Shown one piece after another: positions 7,542 through 15,759 of a stretch of 30,196 bases of DNA. The stretch comes from DASZMX01 sp035551475 (lineage in GTDB: Bacteria; Verrucomicrobiota; Verrucomicrobiia; Limisphaerales; Palsa-1400). The position numbers and the translations under genes were made by a program. Positions within the stretch are counted from its first letter, which is position 1; each line of letters starts with the position of its first letter. The notes beneath the pieces are model-generated. The model was not told where the DNA came from, ran no database searches, and was given only the letters and a program-made list of their open reading frames with translations. Location of the stretch: assembly GCA_035551475.1 (NCBI GenBank), contig DASZMX010000108.1, forward strand, positions 1 to 30,196, in the 5' to 3' direction.

Positions 7542-7643
7542 ATGGGCTCATTAAAGAAACGTCGTAAAGCGAAGATCAATAAGCATAAGCGTCGCAAAAA
7601 GCTGCGCGCGAATCGCCATAAGAAACGCACCTGGCAGAAATAG
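7542..7643 (+). CDS. COX24/AURKAIP1-domain very small basic ribosomal-type protein
   Basis: A 33-codon ORF (MGSLKKRRKAKINKHK..., ending RHKKRTWQK) consists almost entirely of K, R, H and N. The pattern KKRRKAKINKHKRRKKLRANRHKKR matches the small COX24/AURKAIP1-type proteins of Bacteroidota and the mycobacterial bS22 protein, which bind 16S rRNA in the small ribosomal subunit. The start follows hisG by 18 bp, suggesting read-through transcription from hisG. There is only a weak ribosome binding site. It is easily missed because of its length. Ribosomal association is inferred from family resemblance. Confidence 0.8.
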   Translation: MGSLKKRRKAKINKHKRRKKLRANRHKKRTWQK

Positions 7644-7677
7644 CCGGGCCGCAGTGGCATCCATACGACGAAAGCAG

Positions 7678-7719
7678 TCCGCCTTTGCCGGCGGAGATGG
7701 GCTTGTTTTAATCTTGGCC
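7678..7719 (+). terminator. Weak terminator or attenuator-like hairpin
   Basis: TCCGCC (7678-7683) pairs with GGCGGA (7690-7695) around a 6-base loop, and TTGTTTTA follows about 8 bases later, just before the TPR gene. The stem is short and the T tract distant, so termination would be partial at best. Confidence 0.2.
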
Positions 7720-7724
7720 AACGC

Positions 7725-9476
7725 ATGAAGGCGCTTAAAACAAGAGTTTCAAACTGGAGTCAAGAGAAGCTGCGGCGAGCTGCGGCCCCGCGTTTTTCGT
7801 CTCTGGTCATTTTGTTGCTGGGGCTGGGCCTGATTGTTGGATCGGCCGGCTGCTCTTCCACCGCCCGTCCAGCGGCTTCGCATCACGCGCAGGCGGTGCC
7901 GCCGGCTTCCGCCAACTCCACGAATATTGTCAAGGGCAATCCCGATGCCCTGGCTCATTTCGCGGCGGGCGTCAGTTATGAATTTAGCGATTCCGATGAA
8001 AAGGCGTTGCAGGAATTCGACCGCGCGGCGATGGAAGATCCGGGGCACGAACCGCTCGTGCTCGAGCTGTCCCAGCGTTATCTCCGGACCCATCAGCCTG
8101 AAAAGGCGATCGCGCTCCTGGCCCATTCCGCCGAGCGCACCAATGCGTCCGCGTCCGTTTACAGCTGGCTCGCGCGCGCCGACGTGGCCGCCGGGCGCAC
8201 CAACGCGGCAGTGGCGGCGGGGCGCAAAGCCATGGAAAAAGATCCACAATCCATCGACGCCTACGAGGGGTTGCTCGAGGCCTGCATGCGCAATGGGCAA
8301 CTCGCCGAAGCTTCCCGCGTGCTAAACCGCGCGGCGGTGAGCGTGCGGCGCGAGGCGGCGGCCCTGATTGCGGTGGCCGACCTTTACACCGGTTACGTGC
8401 GCGCCGCGCCCAAGGACCAGGAGGCGCGCGCCCGCGCCGTGGAATTGCTTGACACGGCGTCGGAAATGAAATTCGCCTCGCCGCGCCTGTGGCAGCGGGT
8501 GGGCGAGCTGTATGCGCGGCTCGGCGAAACCAAGAAAGCCGCGGCGGTGTATGAGAAACTTTTGAGCCAATCCGTGGACGCCTCGGCCGAGCAGCAAAGT
8601 TTTCGCGAGCAATTGGCGCAGATTTATTTGCAGGCCGATGACAAGACCAATGCCCTGAAGGAACTGCGCGCGATTGTCCGCGAAGATCCCACGCGATTCC
8701 CCAACGCCTGGTTTGCGTTGGGCGAAATCGCGCAGCAGGACGGGCTGTTCGCCGACGCCGTGGACGATTTTCAAAATGCCATTCGCGCCAAGCCGGAGTT
8801 GGAGCCCGCCTATTACGATCTGGCCGTTTCACTGGCCAACTTGCATCGCACCGAGGATGCGGAGAAGACGCTGGAGACCGCGCGCAACCGCTTCAGCAAT
8901 GGTTATCGTTACGAATATTATTCCGCCCTGGTGCAGCGCGAGGCCAAGAATTATCCCGAAGCCATTCGCCATTTCATCGCCGCCGAAACGATTGCCAAGG
9001 CCACCGCGCCCGTCCTCCTCGATAAATCCTTTTACTTTGAATTTGGCGCCGCCTACGAGCGCAACCATCAATACGAGGAGGCGGATCAATACCTGCAAAA
9101 AGCCGTGGATCTCGACCCTTCGTTTTCCGAGGCCGCAAATTACCTGGGCTACATGCTGGCCGAGCGCGGGGAACAGTTGCCGCGCGCCCGCACGCTCATC
9201 GAGCAGGCGATCAAGGCGGACCCGAAAAACGGCGCTTTTCTTGACAGCATGGGTTGGGTGCTTTTCAAGCTCAACCTGCCCGGCCAGGCGCTGCCGTGGA
9301 TGCTTAAGGCTGTGGCCGCCGAGCCCGAGCCGGATGCCACCGTTCTGGATCATCTCGGCGACGTTTACATGGGACTGCGCCAGGTGGACAAGGCCCTTGA
9401 CGCCTGGAAACGATCTCTCGCCGTCGAGCCCAACAATGACGTCAAGAGGAAATTAAACATGAATTCCGGCAGTTAG
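7725..9476 (+). CDS. TPR-repeat lipoprotein
   Basis: The 583-residue product begins with a basic stretch, a hydrophobic core (SLVILLLGLGLIVGSAGC) and a lipobox with Cys43, so it should be lipid-anchored. The remainder is a long array of tetratricopeptide repeats from about residue 65 to the end. Good examples are AVDDFQNAIRAKPELEPAYY, EADQYLQKAVDLDPSFSEA and ALDAWKRSLAVEPNND. TPR solenoids bind partner proteins; the N-terminal anchor and lack of a catalytic domain suggest a scaffold for an envelope complex. The partner is unknown. A DUF2203 gene begins 4 bp after its stop, so the two are very probably translated from one message. Confidence 0.85.
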   Translation: MKALKTRVSNWSQEKLRRAAAPRFSSLVILLLGLGLIVGSAGCSSTARPAASHHAQAVPPASANSTNIVKGNPDALAHFAAGVSYEFSDSDEKALQEFDRAAMEDPGHEPLVLELSQRYLRTHQPEKAIALLAHSAERTNASASVYSWLARADVAAGRTNAAVAAGRKAMEKDPQSIDAYEGLLEACMRNGQLAEASRVLNRAAVSVRREAAALIAVADLYTGYVRAAPKDQEARARAVELLDTASEMKFASPRLWQRVGELYARLGETKKAAAVYEKLLSQSVDASAEQQSFREQLAQIYLQADDKTNALKELRAIVREDPTRFPNAWFALGEIAQQDGLFADAVDDFQNAIRAKPELEPAYYDLAVSLANLHRTEDAEKTLETARNRFSNGYRYEYYSALVQREAKNYPEAIRHFIAAETIAKATAPVLLDKSFYFEFGAAYERNHQYEEADQYLQKAVDLDPSFSEAANYLGYMLAERGEQLPRARTLIEQAIKADPKNGAFLDSMGWVLFKLNLPGQALPWMLKAVAAEPEPDATVLDHLGDVYMGLRQVDKALDAWKRSLAVEPNNDVKRKLNMNSGS

Positions 9477-9480
9477 CGGC

Positions 9481-9858
9481 GTGTATTTCTCCAAACACTA
9501 CACCCTGGCGGAGGCCCAGGCCCTGCTTCCCCAGGTGCGCACCTGGCTCGATGCCCTGGAGCTGTACCAGGCGCGTTTGCGCGCCATCGAGGAGCGCGTC
9601 GCGCCCTTGCTCGCGCGGCATGATGACGTGGGCGGCGAACTCGCCAACGACCTCGTTCGGCACGTCGCTGATTGCAAAGGCATCCTGCACGGGTTCGCGG
9701 TGCGCCAGATCCAAATCAAGGACCTGGCCCGTGGCTTGATTGATTTTCCTTCGCTCCGCCACGGCCGTGAAGTCTTTCTCTGTTGGGAAAAGGAGGAGGA
9801 CGACATCGAATACTGGCACGACATTGACACCGGTTACGCGGGGCGCGAGCCGCTCTAA
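9481..9858 (+). CDS. DUF2203 family protein
   Basis: A 125-residue product from GTG 9481. It shows the DUF2203 layout: an N-terminal YTLAEAQALLPQV motif, a helical middle, and the conserved end IKDLARGLIDFPSLRHGREV-FLCWEKEEDDIEYWHDIDTGYAGREPL. No molecular function is established for this family; the conserved D, C, W, E and H residues near the C-terminus would suit a binding or catalytic site. The GTG lies 4 bp after the TPR gene stop. Its TAA stop (9856-9858) overlaps the stop of the convergent nucleoside hydrolase gene. Confidence 0.88.
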   Translation: MYFSKHYTLAEAQALLPQVRTWLDALELYQARLRAIEERVAPLLARHDDVGGELANDLVRHVADCKGILHGFAVRQIQIKDLARGLIDFPSLRHGREVFLCWEKEEDDIEYWHDIDTGYAGREPL

Positions 9859-10853
9859 CGCGCGGGCGGTTGGCTGCTCAACTCCACCAGAGCTTCCCGC
9901 GTCCGGATCTTTTCCTCGGCAGTCAACTTTAAAAAACGGTCGCGCCCGCCCGCTTTGGGCGTGAAGCGCGTAAACCCGTCGCCCTCCACCGTCACCGTTC
10001 CCGGCTCCGACAAATCGAAGAAACCGCGATCCGGCAAAACCGCGTATAACGCCGCGGTCAGATCCCAGGTGGGCCGCTCGTGGGGCGGGGGACGGTAGGC
10101 GTAATACGCCTCCTTCAAGGGATGGTGCGGCGTGTAGTTGAAATCCTGCGTGATGCTCGCTGCGGGAAACGGCAGCGCGATGCCGATTTCATAGCCGCTC
10201 CAAACCATCGGCGCGGGCCACGTTCGCGCCAGCTTTTGCGCCGCCGGAATGTCCTGCGTCACGTTAAATTCGCGGAAATGATGAAGATCGGCGGACTCCT
10301 GAAAGCAACCCGCCATCACCGCCAGCAGCCGCACCTTTCGTCTGACAAGCTCGCGCCCGTTGAGCGGTGAAAACTCATCGGGCTCCGTATCCAGCAAAGC
10401 GGCGAAATTCGAGAAATAGCCAACCTGCGCCAGGACGACGCTGCCGTCGGGTTGGCGCGCCAGAATTTTCCGCAAGAGCGGCAGCGCCGGCATCGCGTCG
10501 CTGCTCCTCTTCAATTGATGCGGAAAATGGGCCGCCACTTCTGCCAGGTAATTGCTCGGCCCGGCTTCCGCCGTCCCGCCGATATAACCCACGGGTATGG
10601 ATGGCCGTCCGTAAAAGGTGTTCACCGCGTCCACGAAAGGGCCGGCGTTCTCGTCGCGTTTGGTGATGGTCACCGCGAGCAGTTCGCATTGTCCGCGGCT
10701 TTGCAGCGCATGCAACAATCCCAGCGCCAGCGCGTCATCCACATCGTTCCCCATGTCCGTGTCAAAAATAATCCTGACCGGCGCCGCTCCGAGCGCGCTC
10801 GCGCCCAGGAGCGCCGCGGCCAGCAACGACTGCACAAAGCGAAAGGTGATCAT
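9855..10853 (-). CDS. Secreted nucleoside hydrolase (IUNH family)
   Basis: Nucleoside hydrolases cleave the N-glycosidic bond of ribonucleosides to base and ribose. The family's calcium-binding signature appears as IIFDTDMGNDVDDALAL at about residues 28-44, with the DxDxxxDD pattern intact. The segments EYNTP-like WSGYEIG and WDLTAALYAVLP with its Asp near the C-terminus also fit. The first 23 residues (MITFRFVQSLLAAALLGASALGA) form a signal peptide, so this member is periplasmic or secreted, which suggests scavenging of nucleosides or another ribosyl substrate outside the cytoplasm. The 332-residue length is normal. Substrate preference cannot be read from the sequence. It runs 54 bp downstream of lpxD on the same strand. 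Confidence 0.9.
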   Translation of the reverse strand: MITFRFVQSLLAAALLGASALGAAPVRIIFDTDMGNDVDDALALGLLHALQSRGQCELLAVTITKRDENAGPFVDAVNTFYGRPSIPVGYIGGTAEAGPSNYLAEVAAHFPHQLKRSSDAMPALPLLRKILARQPDGSVVLAQVGYFSNFAALLDTEPDEFSPLNGRELVRRKVRLLAVMAGCFQESADLHHFREFNVTQDIPAAQKLARTWPAPMVWSGYEIGIALPFPAASITQDFNYTPHHPLKEAYYAYRPPPHERPTWDLTAALYAVLPDRGFFDLSEPGTVTVEGDGFTRFTPKAGGRDRFLKLTAEEKIRTREALVELSSQPPAR

Positions 10854-10907
10854 CCGGCTAACGTAGCCGCTACGGCGCCGGAGTCGAACGCATTTGCGCC
10901 CGTCAGC

Positions 10908-11936
10908 TCAGTCGTTCCCTTGCTTCTTTTCCAATTCCCCCACGCGGCGGATGAGTTCCGGCAATTGCTGGATGGCGATCATTTGGCGTTTGGCCTGGCG
11001 GTCGGGTTGGGCGGGCGCGCCCAGCCACTTGCCGCCGTCCGGGATGTCGTGCATCACGCCCGATTGGGCGGCCACGATCACGCGGCCGCCTATTTTCAAA
11101 TGTCCCGCCACGCCGACCTGGCCGGCGAGCGTGGTGTAGCTGCCAAGCTTCGTGCTGCCGGCGATGCCCACCTGCGCGATGACCAGGCAATGTTCGCCGA
11201 TCACGACGTTGTGCGCGATCTGCACCAGATTGTCGATTTTCGAGCCTTTGCCAATGACAGTCGCTCCGAGCGCGCCCCGGTCGATGGTGGTGTTGGCTCC
11301 GATTTCCACGTCGTCATGAATCATCACGTGCCCGACCTGCGGCACTTTGCGATGGAAACCGTTGTCAAGAACATAGCCAAAGCCATCCGCCCCGATCACC
11401 GCGCCCCCGTGGATGCGCACGCGCTCGCCCACTTGGGTCAAGGCGTAGAGCACCACGTTGGGAAAAAGCCGCGAATCGGCGCCGATCACGCAATGTTCCC
11501 CGACATGATTGCCCCCCTGCAGCACGGCGCGCGGGCCGATTTTAGCGTGTTCGCCAACGACGCAGTGCGGGCCGATATGCGCGGTGGCGTCCACGGCGGC
11601 CGTCGGGTCAATCGCGGCCGTGGCGTGGATGCCGGGGGCGAAACGGCGCTCGGGAAAGAAGAAAGGCAGCACGCGCGCGAAGGCGATGCGGGCGTTCGCC
11701 ACGCGAATCAGAGTTTTGTGCGTGGAGGAAAATGCGCCATCAATCAAAATCGCCGCGGCCGCGCTTTGCTCGGCTTTCAGAAAAAACGTCTCGTTTTCGG
11801 CAAAGGTGAGGTCGCCCGCCTTGGCGGTGGTGGCGGGGGCGAAGCCTGTCAAGCGTATCGTCGGGTCGCCTGCGACTTCGCCCTGGAGTTCCCGCGCGAT
11901 GTCCGCCGCGGTGTAATTGCTGTGTTGCGCATCCAT
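10908..11936 (-). CDS. lpxD: UDP-3-O-acylglucosamine N-acyltransferase LpxD
   Basis: LpxD adds the N-linked hydroxyacyl chain from acyl-ACP in the third step of lipid A synthesis, so the cell has lipopolysaccharide and an outer membrane. From ATG 11936 it is 342 residues (a TTG at 11954 would add six). Order of parts: N-terminal uridine-binding domain (YTAADIARELQGEVAGD... up to about 100), left-handed beta-helix of hexapeptide repeats (about 100-305, e.g. IGPHCVVGEHAKIGPRA), and a C-terminal helix. The catalytic His is His242 in DNLVQIAHNV. RGALGATVIG and GADGFGY are further family signatures. No other lipid A gene is adjacent. It is divergent from the first oxidoreductase gene, with 92 bp between starts. 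Confidence 0.96.
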   Translation of the reverse strand: MDAQHSNYTAADIARELQGEVAGDPTIRLTGFAPATTAKAGDLTFAENETFFLKAEQSAAAAILIDGAFSSTHKTLIRVANARIAFARVLPFFFPERRFAPGIHATAAIDPTAAVDATAHIGPHCVVGEHAKIGPRAVLQGGNHVGEHCVIGADSRLFPNVVLYALTQVGERVRIHGGAVIGADGFGYVLDNGFHRKVPQVGHVMIHDDVEIGANTTIDRGALGATVIGKGSKIDNLVQIAHNVVIGEHCLVIAQVGIAGSTKLGSYTTLAGQVGVAGHLKIGGRVIVAAQSGVMHDIPDGGKWLGAPAQPDRQAKRQMIAIQQLPELIRRVGELEKKQGND

Positions 11937-12028
11937 CGAAATCCGTGCGGACAAGTCATCGGTTGACTTGCCGCGCGTCGCTCACTATAAAGGCCGCACA
12001 GAAAACAATTCAACCTCAAGTTTATCTT

Positions 12029-13207
12029 ATGCCCAAAACACTGCGCGTCGGGATGATCGGATACGGCTTCATGGGCAAAGCCCATTCCAACGCCTGGCGC
12101 CAGGCGCCCCGTTTTTTTCCGCTCCAGGCCAATATTCAAATGCACACGATTTGCGGGCGCCATAAGGCGGCCGTGGAGGATGCCCGCGCCAAATTTGGCT
12201 GGGAATGGGCGGCGACGGATTGGCGCGAGGTCGTTTCTTCCCCGCAAATCGACATCATCGACATCGCCACCTCCAACTTGACGCACGCCGAGATCGGCAT
12301 CGCCGCGGCGAAAGCCGGTAAACACATCTTTTGTGAAAAACCGCTGGCGATGAATTCCGTCGAGGCCAAAAAAATGGTCGAAGCCGTGCGCCGTTCGGGC
12401 GTCAAGAATATGGTGGGTTTTAATTACCGGCGCGTCCCCGCCATCGCCTACGCGAAAAAAATCATCGAATCCGGCAAGCTGGGCCAGATTCGCCATTTTC
12501 GCGCCGTGTATCTGCAATCCTGGATCACTGATCCCAAGTTCCCGATGAATTGGCGTTTGCGCAAGGAAACGGCCGGCTCCGGTTCCCACGGCGATCTCAA
12601 CGCCCATTTGATTGACCTCGCGCATCATCTCGTGGGCGACATTACGGAAGTCGTCGGGATGCAGGAAACATTTATGAAAGAGCGCCCGCGCGAAGCCCAA
12701 GCCATCGGCCTCGGCGCCTCGGCGGGAAAAGGCACGGAGAAGGTCACCGTCGATGACGCCTCGGTGTTTCTCGCGAAATTTGCCGCCGGCAAAAACGTGG
12801 CGCCCGGCGCCTATGGCACGTTTGAGGCCACCCGGCTCGCGCCTGGGCATCACAATTATAATTCGTTCGAAATCAATGGCAGCGACGGCAGCTTGTCCTT
12901 TTGTTTTGAGCGCATGAATGAGTTGCAGTATTGCAACCGCACTGACCCCGCGGATCAACCCGGCTTCAAAACCATCATGGTCACCGAAGGTTCGCATCCG
13001 TATGTCGGAGCGTGGTGGCCGTCGGGGCATGTTCTTGGTTACGAACACACTTTTGTGCATGAAATCGTCGATTTTGTAAATGCGGTCGCCGGAAAAACGG
13101 CGGTCGCGCCGGATTTTGTCGATGGCGCCAAATGCGTCGCAGTGCTCGAAGCCGCCGCGAAGTCCGGGAGTTCGCATAAATGGGCCGCCGTGGCCTCCAT
13201 CAAATAA
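12029..13207 (+). CDS. Gfo/Idh/MocA family oxidoreductase
   Basis: A 392-residue NAD(P)-dependent dehydrogenase acting on sugars or related polyols. The Rossmann dinucleotide motif is VGMIGYGFMGKAH at the N-terminus, and the family EKPLA motif carrying the catalytic Lys follows at about residue 100. The C-terminal alpha/beta domain includes GSGSHGDLNAHLIDLAHHLVG, with the Asp and His residues placed for substrate binding. The start is ATG 12029, immediately before the Rossmann strand; the frame continues upstream but without family similarity. There is no signal peptide. The next gene, a second member of the same family, begins 5 bp after the stop. The pair may act on successive or related substrates, as in inositol or keto-sugar catabolism; the substrate cannot be named. 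Confidence 0.93.
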   Translation: MPKTLRVGMIGYGFMGKAHSNAWRQAPRFFPLQANIQMHTICGRHKAAVEDARAKFGWEWAATDWREVVSSPQIDIIDIATSNLTHAEIGIAAAKAGKHIFCEKPLAMNSVEAKKMVEAVRRSGVKNMVGFNYRRVPAIAYAKKIIESGKLGQIRHFRAVYLQSWITDPKFPMNWRLRKETAGSGSHGDLNAHLIDLAHHLVGDITEVVGMQETFMKERPREAQAIGLGASAGKGTEKVTVDDASVFLAKFAAGKNVAPGAYGTFEATRLAPGHHNYNSFEINGSDGSLSFCFERMNELQYCNRTDPADQPGFKTIMVTEGSHPYVGAWWPSGHVLGYEHTFVHEIVDFVNAVAGKTAVAPDFVDGAKCVAVLEAAAKSGSSHKWAAVASIK

Positions 13208-13212
13208 TTTTT

Positions 13213-14361
13213 ATGAAAACCATCAAAGCGGGAATTATCGGCACGGGATTCATCGGGCCGGCCCATGTCGAGGCGGTGCGCCGTCTCGGGTTTGTGGAAA
13301 TGAGCGCGTTGTGCGAGGCCAATGAAGCGCTCGCCGCCACGAAGGCCGCGCAACTCGGCATCCCCAAGAGCTACGGCAGCGTGGAAGCGTTGCTGGCCGA
13401 TCCGGAAATCGATGTCGTGCATAATTGCACGCCGAACCATCTGCATTTTGACATCAGCCGAAAAATCATGGCGGCGGACAAGCATGTCATTTCCGAAAAA
13501 CCGCTCGCCATGACCACGGCGGAGTCCAAGCAACTGGTCAAACTCGCCGCCAAATCGGGCGTCGTGAATGCGATTGATTTTAATTATCGTTATTATCCCC
13601 TCGTGCAGGAGGCCCGCGACATGGTGGCCAGCGGCAAGCTCGGCGATGTTTTTCACGCCAATGGCTCTTACACGCAGGACTGGCTTTTTCTGCCGACGGA
13701 TTGGAACTGGCGCCTCGTTCCCGGCTTCAGCGGCAAATCGCGCGCCATTGCTGACATCGGCTCGCACTGGTGCGACTGCATCCAGTTTATCACGGGGCTG
13801 CGCATCACGCGCGTCATGGCGGACCTGCGCACCATTCACAAAAACCGCATGAAGCCCAAGAAGGAAGTCGAAACCTATTCCGGCAAAATGCTCACCGCCG
13901 CCGATTATGAGGCGGTCAAAATCACGACCGAGGATTACGCCAATGTCCTGTTTGAATTCGACAACGGCGCGTTCGGCTCCTTCAGCGTTTCGCAATGTTT
14001 TGCCGGGCGCAAGAACCGCCTTTTTTATGAATTGGCCGGCTCCAAGCGCGCCGTCACCTGGGACCAGGAACGGCCCAATGAGCTCTGGATTGGCTACCGC
14101 GAAAAAGCCAACGAAGTCCTGATCAAGGATCCGTCCCTGCTGAGTCCGCGCGCCCGCGCCTACGCCCATTATCCCGGCGGCCATCCCGAGGCGTATCCCG
14201 ACGGCCTGAAGAATTTCATGCTCCGGGTCTATTCATATCTCGCCGGCAAAACCAAGGAAGCCGATTTCTCCACGTTCCAGGACGGCCACAACGAACTCGC
14301 CATCTGCGAAGCCATCCTCGCCAGCAGCGCCGCGAAAAAGTGGACAGCCGTCAAATATTGA
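13213..14361 (+). CDS. Gfo/Idh/MocA family oxidoreductase (second copy)
   Basis: A 382-residue member of the same NAD(P)-dependent family, starting at ATG 13213. It shows IKAGIIGTGFIGPAHVEA (Rossmann motif), ISEKPLAM (catalytic Lys) and AIADIGSHWCDCIQFITG (His/Asp substrate region). Its sequence differs clearly from the preceding gene product, especially in the C-terminal domain, so it is not a recent duplicate. Spacing of 5 bp to the gene before it implies one transcript. The nuclease-type gene that follows starts only 11 bp after this stop, although it is functionally unrelated. Confidence 0.93.
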   Translation: MKTIKAGIIGTGFIGPAHVEAVRRLGFVEMSALCEANEALAATKAAQLGIPKSYGSVEALLADPEIDVVHNCTPNHLHFDISRKIMAADKHVISEKPLAMTTAESKQLVKLAAKSGVVNAIDFNYRYYPLVQEARDMVASGKLGDVFHANGSYTQDWLFLPTDWNWRLVPGFSGKSRAIADIGSHWCDCIQFITGLRITRVMADLRTIHKNRMKPKKEVETYSGKMLTAADYEAVKITTEDYANVLFEFDNGAFGSFSVSQCFAGRKNRLFYELAGSKRAVTWDQERPNELWIGYREKANEVLIKDPSLLSPRARAYAHYPGGHPEAYPDGLKNFMLRVYSYLAGKTKEADFSTFQDGHNELAICEAILASSAAKKWTAVKY

Positions 14362-14372
14362 TTTAATCCGGC

Positions 14373-15731
14373 GTGAAATCGTTTTCAACCGCCGGTGACA
14401 TTCGGCGCGACCATGAGGCGCGGAACCGCCTCGCCAAGAAAGGTTCGGCTTCTCTCGTGAGCAACTCGAACCAGGAATCGAAAACCCGCACAGGGATTCG
14501 GACCGCCTCCGACTACGACAGCGTGCTCCGCGGAGTCGTGGAATTGCTGGACACAGCGAGGCGCGCGTCGGCCCGTGTTGTCAACTCTCTGATGACCGCA
14601 ACCTACTGGGAAGTAGGCAGGCGAATTGTCCAACACGAGCAAGCGGGCCGGAAACGGGCCGATTATGGAGACGAGCTTGTGCAACGCCTTTCCTTTGATT
14701 TGACTCGAAAATACGGTCGCGGATTTGGCGTCGTCCAGGTGGCGGTGATGCGCCAATTCTTTCTCGCCTTTCCCCATCCGGGAAGTTTTCAATCAGTGAT
14801 TGAAAAATCGGTCGGTGAAGCTGAAGCCAGCCCGTCATCGCACATTTTTCAATCAGTGATTGAAAAATCGTCTGCGGATGCGCCGTTCTCCAGCTCTCTT
14901 GTCCGGATGGGCGAATTTTCCCGCCGATCGTCCGCGAAATTCGCCCGTGGGTTGGAGCGATTGAGCCGGGTCGCGCGGAGCTTTCCGCTGCCGTGGACGC
15001 ATTACGTTCGCCTGTTGCGTGTGCGGAATTCCCTCGCCCGCGAGTTTTACATTCGCGAGGCGCTGGCCGGCGGATGGTCAGTGCGCCAGCTTAACCGACA
15101 AATCGGAACGCAATTTTATGAACGCACAGCTTTGTCGAAAAATAAAGCGGCCATGCTGTTGAAGGGCGAAAAGCACACACCAGAGGATGCTGTTTCCGCC
15201 GATGAGGAAATTCGCCATCCACTGCTTCTCGAGTTCCTTGGCCTTAAAGACGAATATTCCGAATGCGAATTGGAAGAAGCCTTGGTGCGGCATCTCGAAT
15301 CCTTCCTGCTCGAACTTGGCCACGAATTTGCCTTCGTGGCCCGGCAAAAACGGCTCCGTGTCGGGCACGAGTGGTTTCGCGTGGATTTGCTCTTCTTCCA
15401 CCGTCGGTTGCGCTCGCTGATTATTATAGATCTCAAAGTGGGCGACCTGACTCACGCTGACATCGGACAAATGAATGTCTATTGCAATTACGCCCGTGAA
15501 CATTGGACGCAACCGGGTGAAAATCCACCGGTAGGATTGATTCTGTGCACGGATAAGGATGACGCCCTGGCCCGCTATGCGATGCAGGGATTGGGCAACA
15601 AAATGCTGGTCAGGGAATACTTGACGGCATTGCCTAAAGCCGCGGCCTTGGCGGCGGAAGTTGTTCGCGCCAGAGAATTGTTGGAACGCCGAGCGGGATC
15701 GCGCCGTTCCAATCGCCGGGCTCAGCGATGA
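14373..15731 (+). CDS. DUF1016/YhcG-type PDDEXK nuclease family protein
   Basis: A 452-residue product from GTG 14373; a GTG at 14457 is an alternative start nearer the family N-terminus. The N-terminal DUF1016 helical domain includes VNSLMTATYWEVGRRIVQHEQ and RADYGDELVQRL. The C-terminal nuclease fold keeps a PDDEXK core: Asp338 in FRVDLLFFHR, Asp353 and Lys355 in IIDLKVG, and Gln366 in GQMNVY. Relatives occur as accessory genes near defence or restriction loci. Compared with what I remember of E. coli YhcG, there is an insert of about 65 residues (roughly 135-203) between QFFLAFP and FPLPWTHYVRLL. This insert carries two copies of FQSVIEKS encoded by identical 25-bp DNA containing a perfect palindrome. 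The gene follows the oxidoreductase pair by 11 bp and converges on livF. Family assignment is good; its role is unknown. Confidence 0.85.
   Translation: MKSFSTAGDIRRDHEARNRLAKKGSASLVSNSNQESKTRTGIRTASDYDSVLRGVVELLDTARRASARVVNSLMTATYWEVGRRIVQHEQAGRKRADYGDELVQRLSFDLTRKYGRGFGVVQVAVMRQFFLAFPHPGSFQSVIEKSVGEAEASPSSHIFQSVIEKSSADAPFSSSLVRMGEFSRRSSAKFARGLERLSRVARSFPLPWTHYVRLLRVRNSLAREFYIREALAGGWSVRQLNRQIGTQFYERTALSKNKAAMLLKGEKHTPEDAVSADEEIRHPLLLEFLGLKDEYSECELEEALVRHLESFLLELGHEFAFVARQKRLRVGHEWFRVDLLFFHRRLRSLIIIDLKVGDLTHADIGQMNVYCNYAREHWTQPGENPPVGLILCTDKDDALARYAMQGLGNKMLVREYLTALPKAAALAAEVVRARELLERRAGSRRSNRRAQR
14786..14870 (+). repeat. Two identical 25-bp palindromic repeats inside the DUF1016 gene
   Basis: TTTTCAATCA-G-TGATTGAAAA occurs at 14786-14806 and again at 14846-14866, exactly 60 bp apart. 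The identical stretch runs on to ATCG, giving 25 identical bases per copy. The second copy extends to a perfect 25-bp palindrome (14844-14868). Because the spacing is a multiple of three, both copies encode FQSVIEKS in frame. The 35 bp between copies are not clearly related to the sequence after the second copy. Confidence 0.9.
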
Positions 15732-15759
15732 CGAGGGGCGGAATCGCAGTGCGCCAATC

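Noticed and set aside
10452..11966. 504-codon open frame on the plus strand opposite lpxD and the nucleoside hydrolase.
   Set aside because: It is antisense to two secure genes and rich in R, H, A and G, as expected for a shadow frame in GC-rich DNA.
11849..14184. Long minus-strand frames opposite the two oxidoreductases.
   Set aside because: The plus-strand products have complete Gfo/Idh motifs; the minus frames have none.
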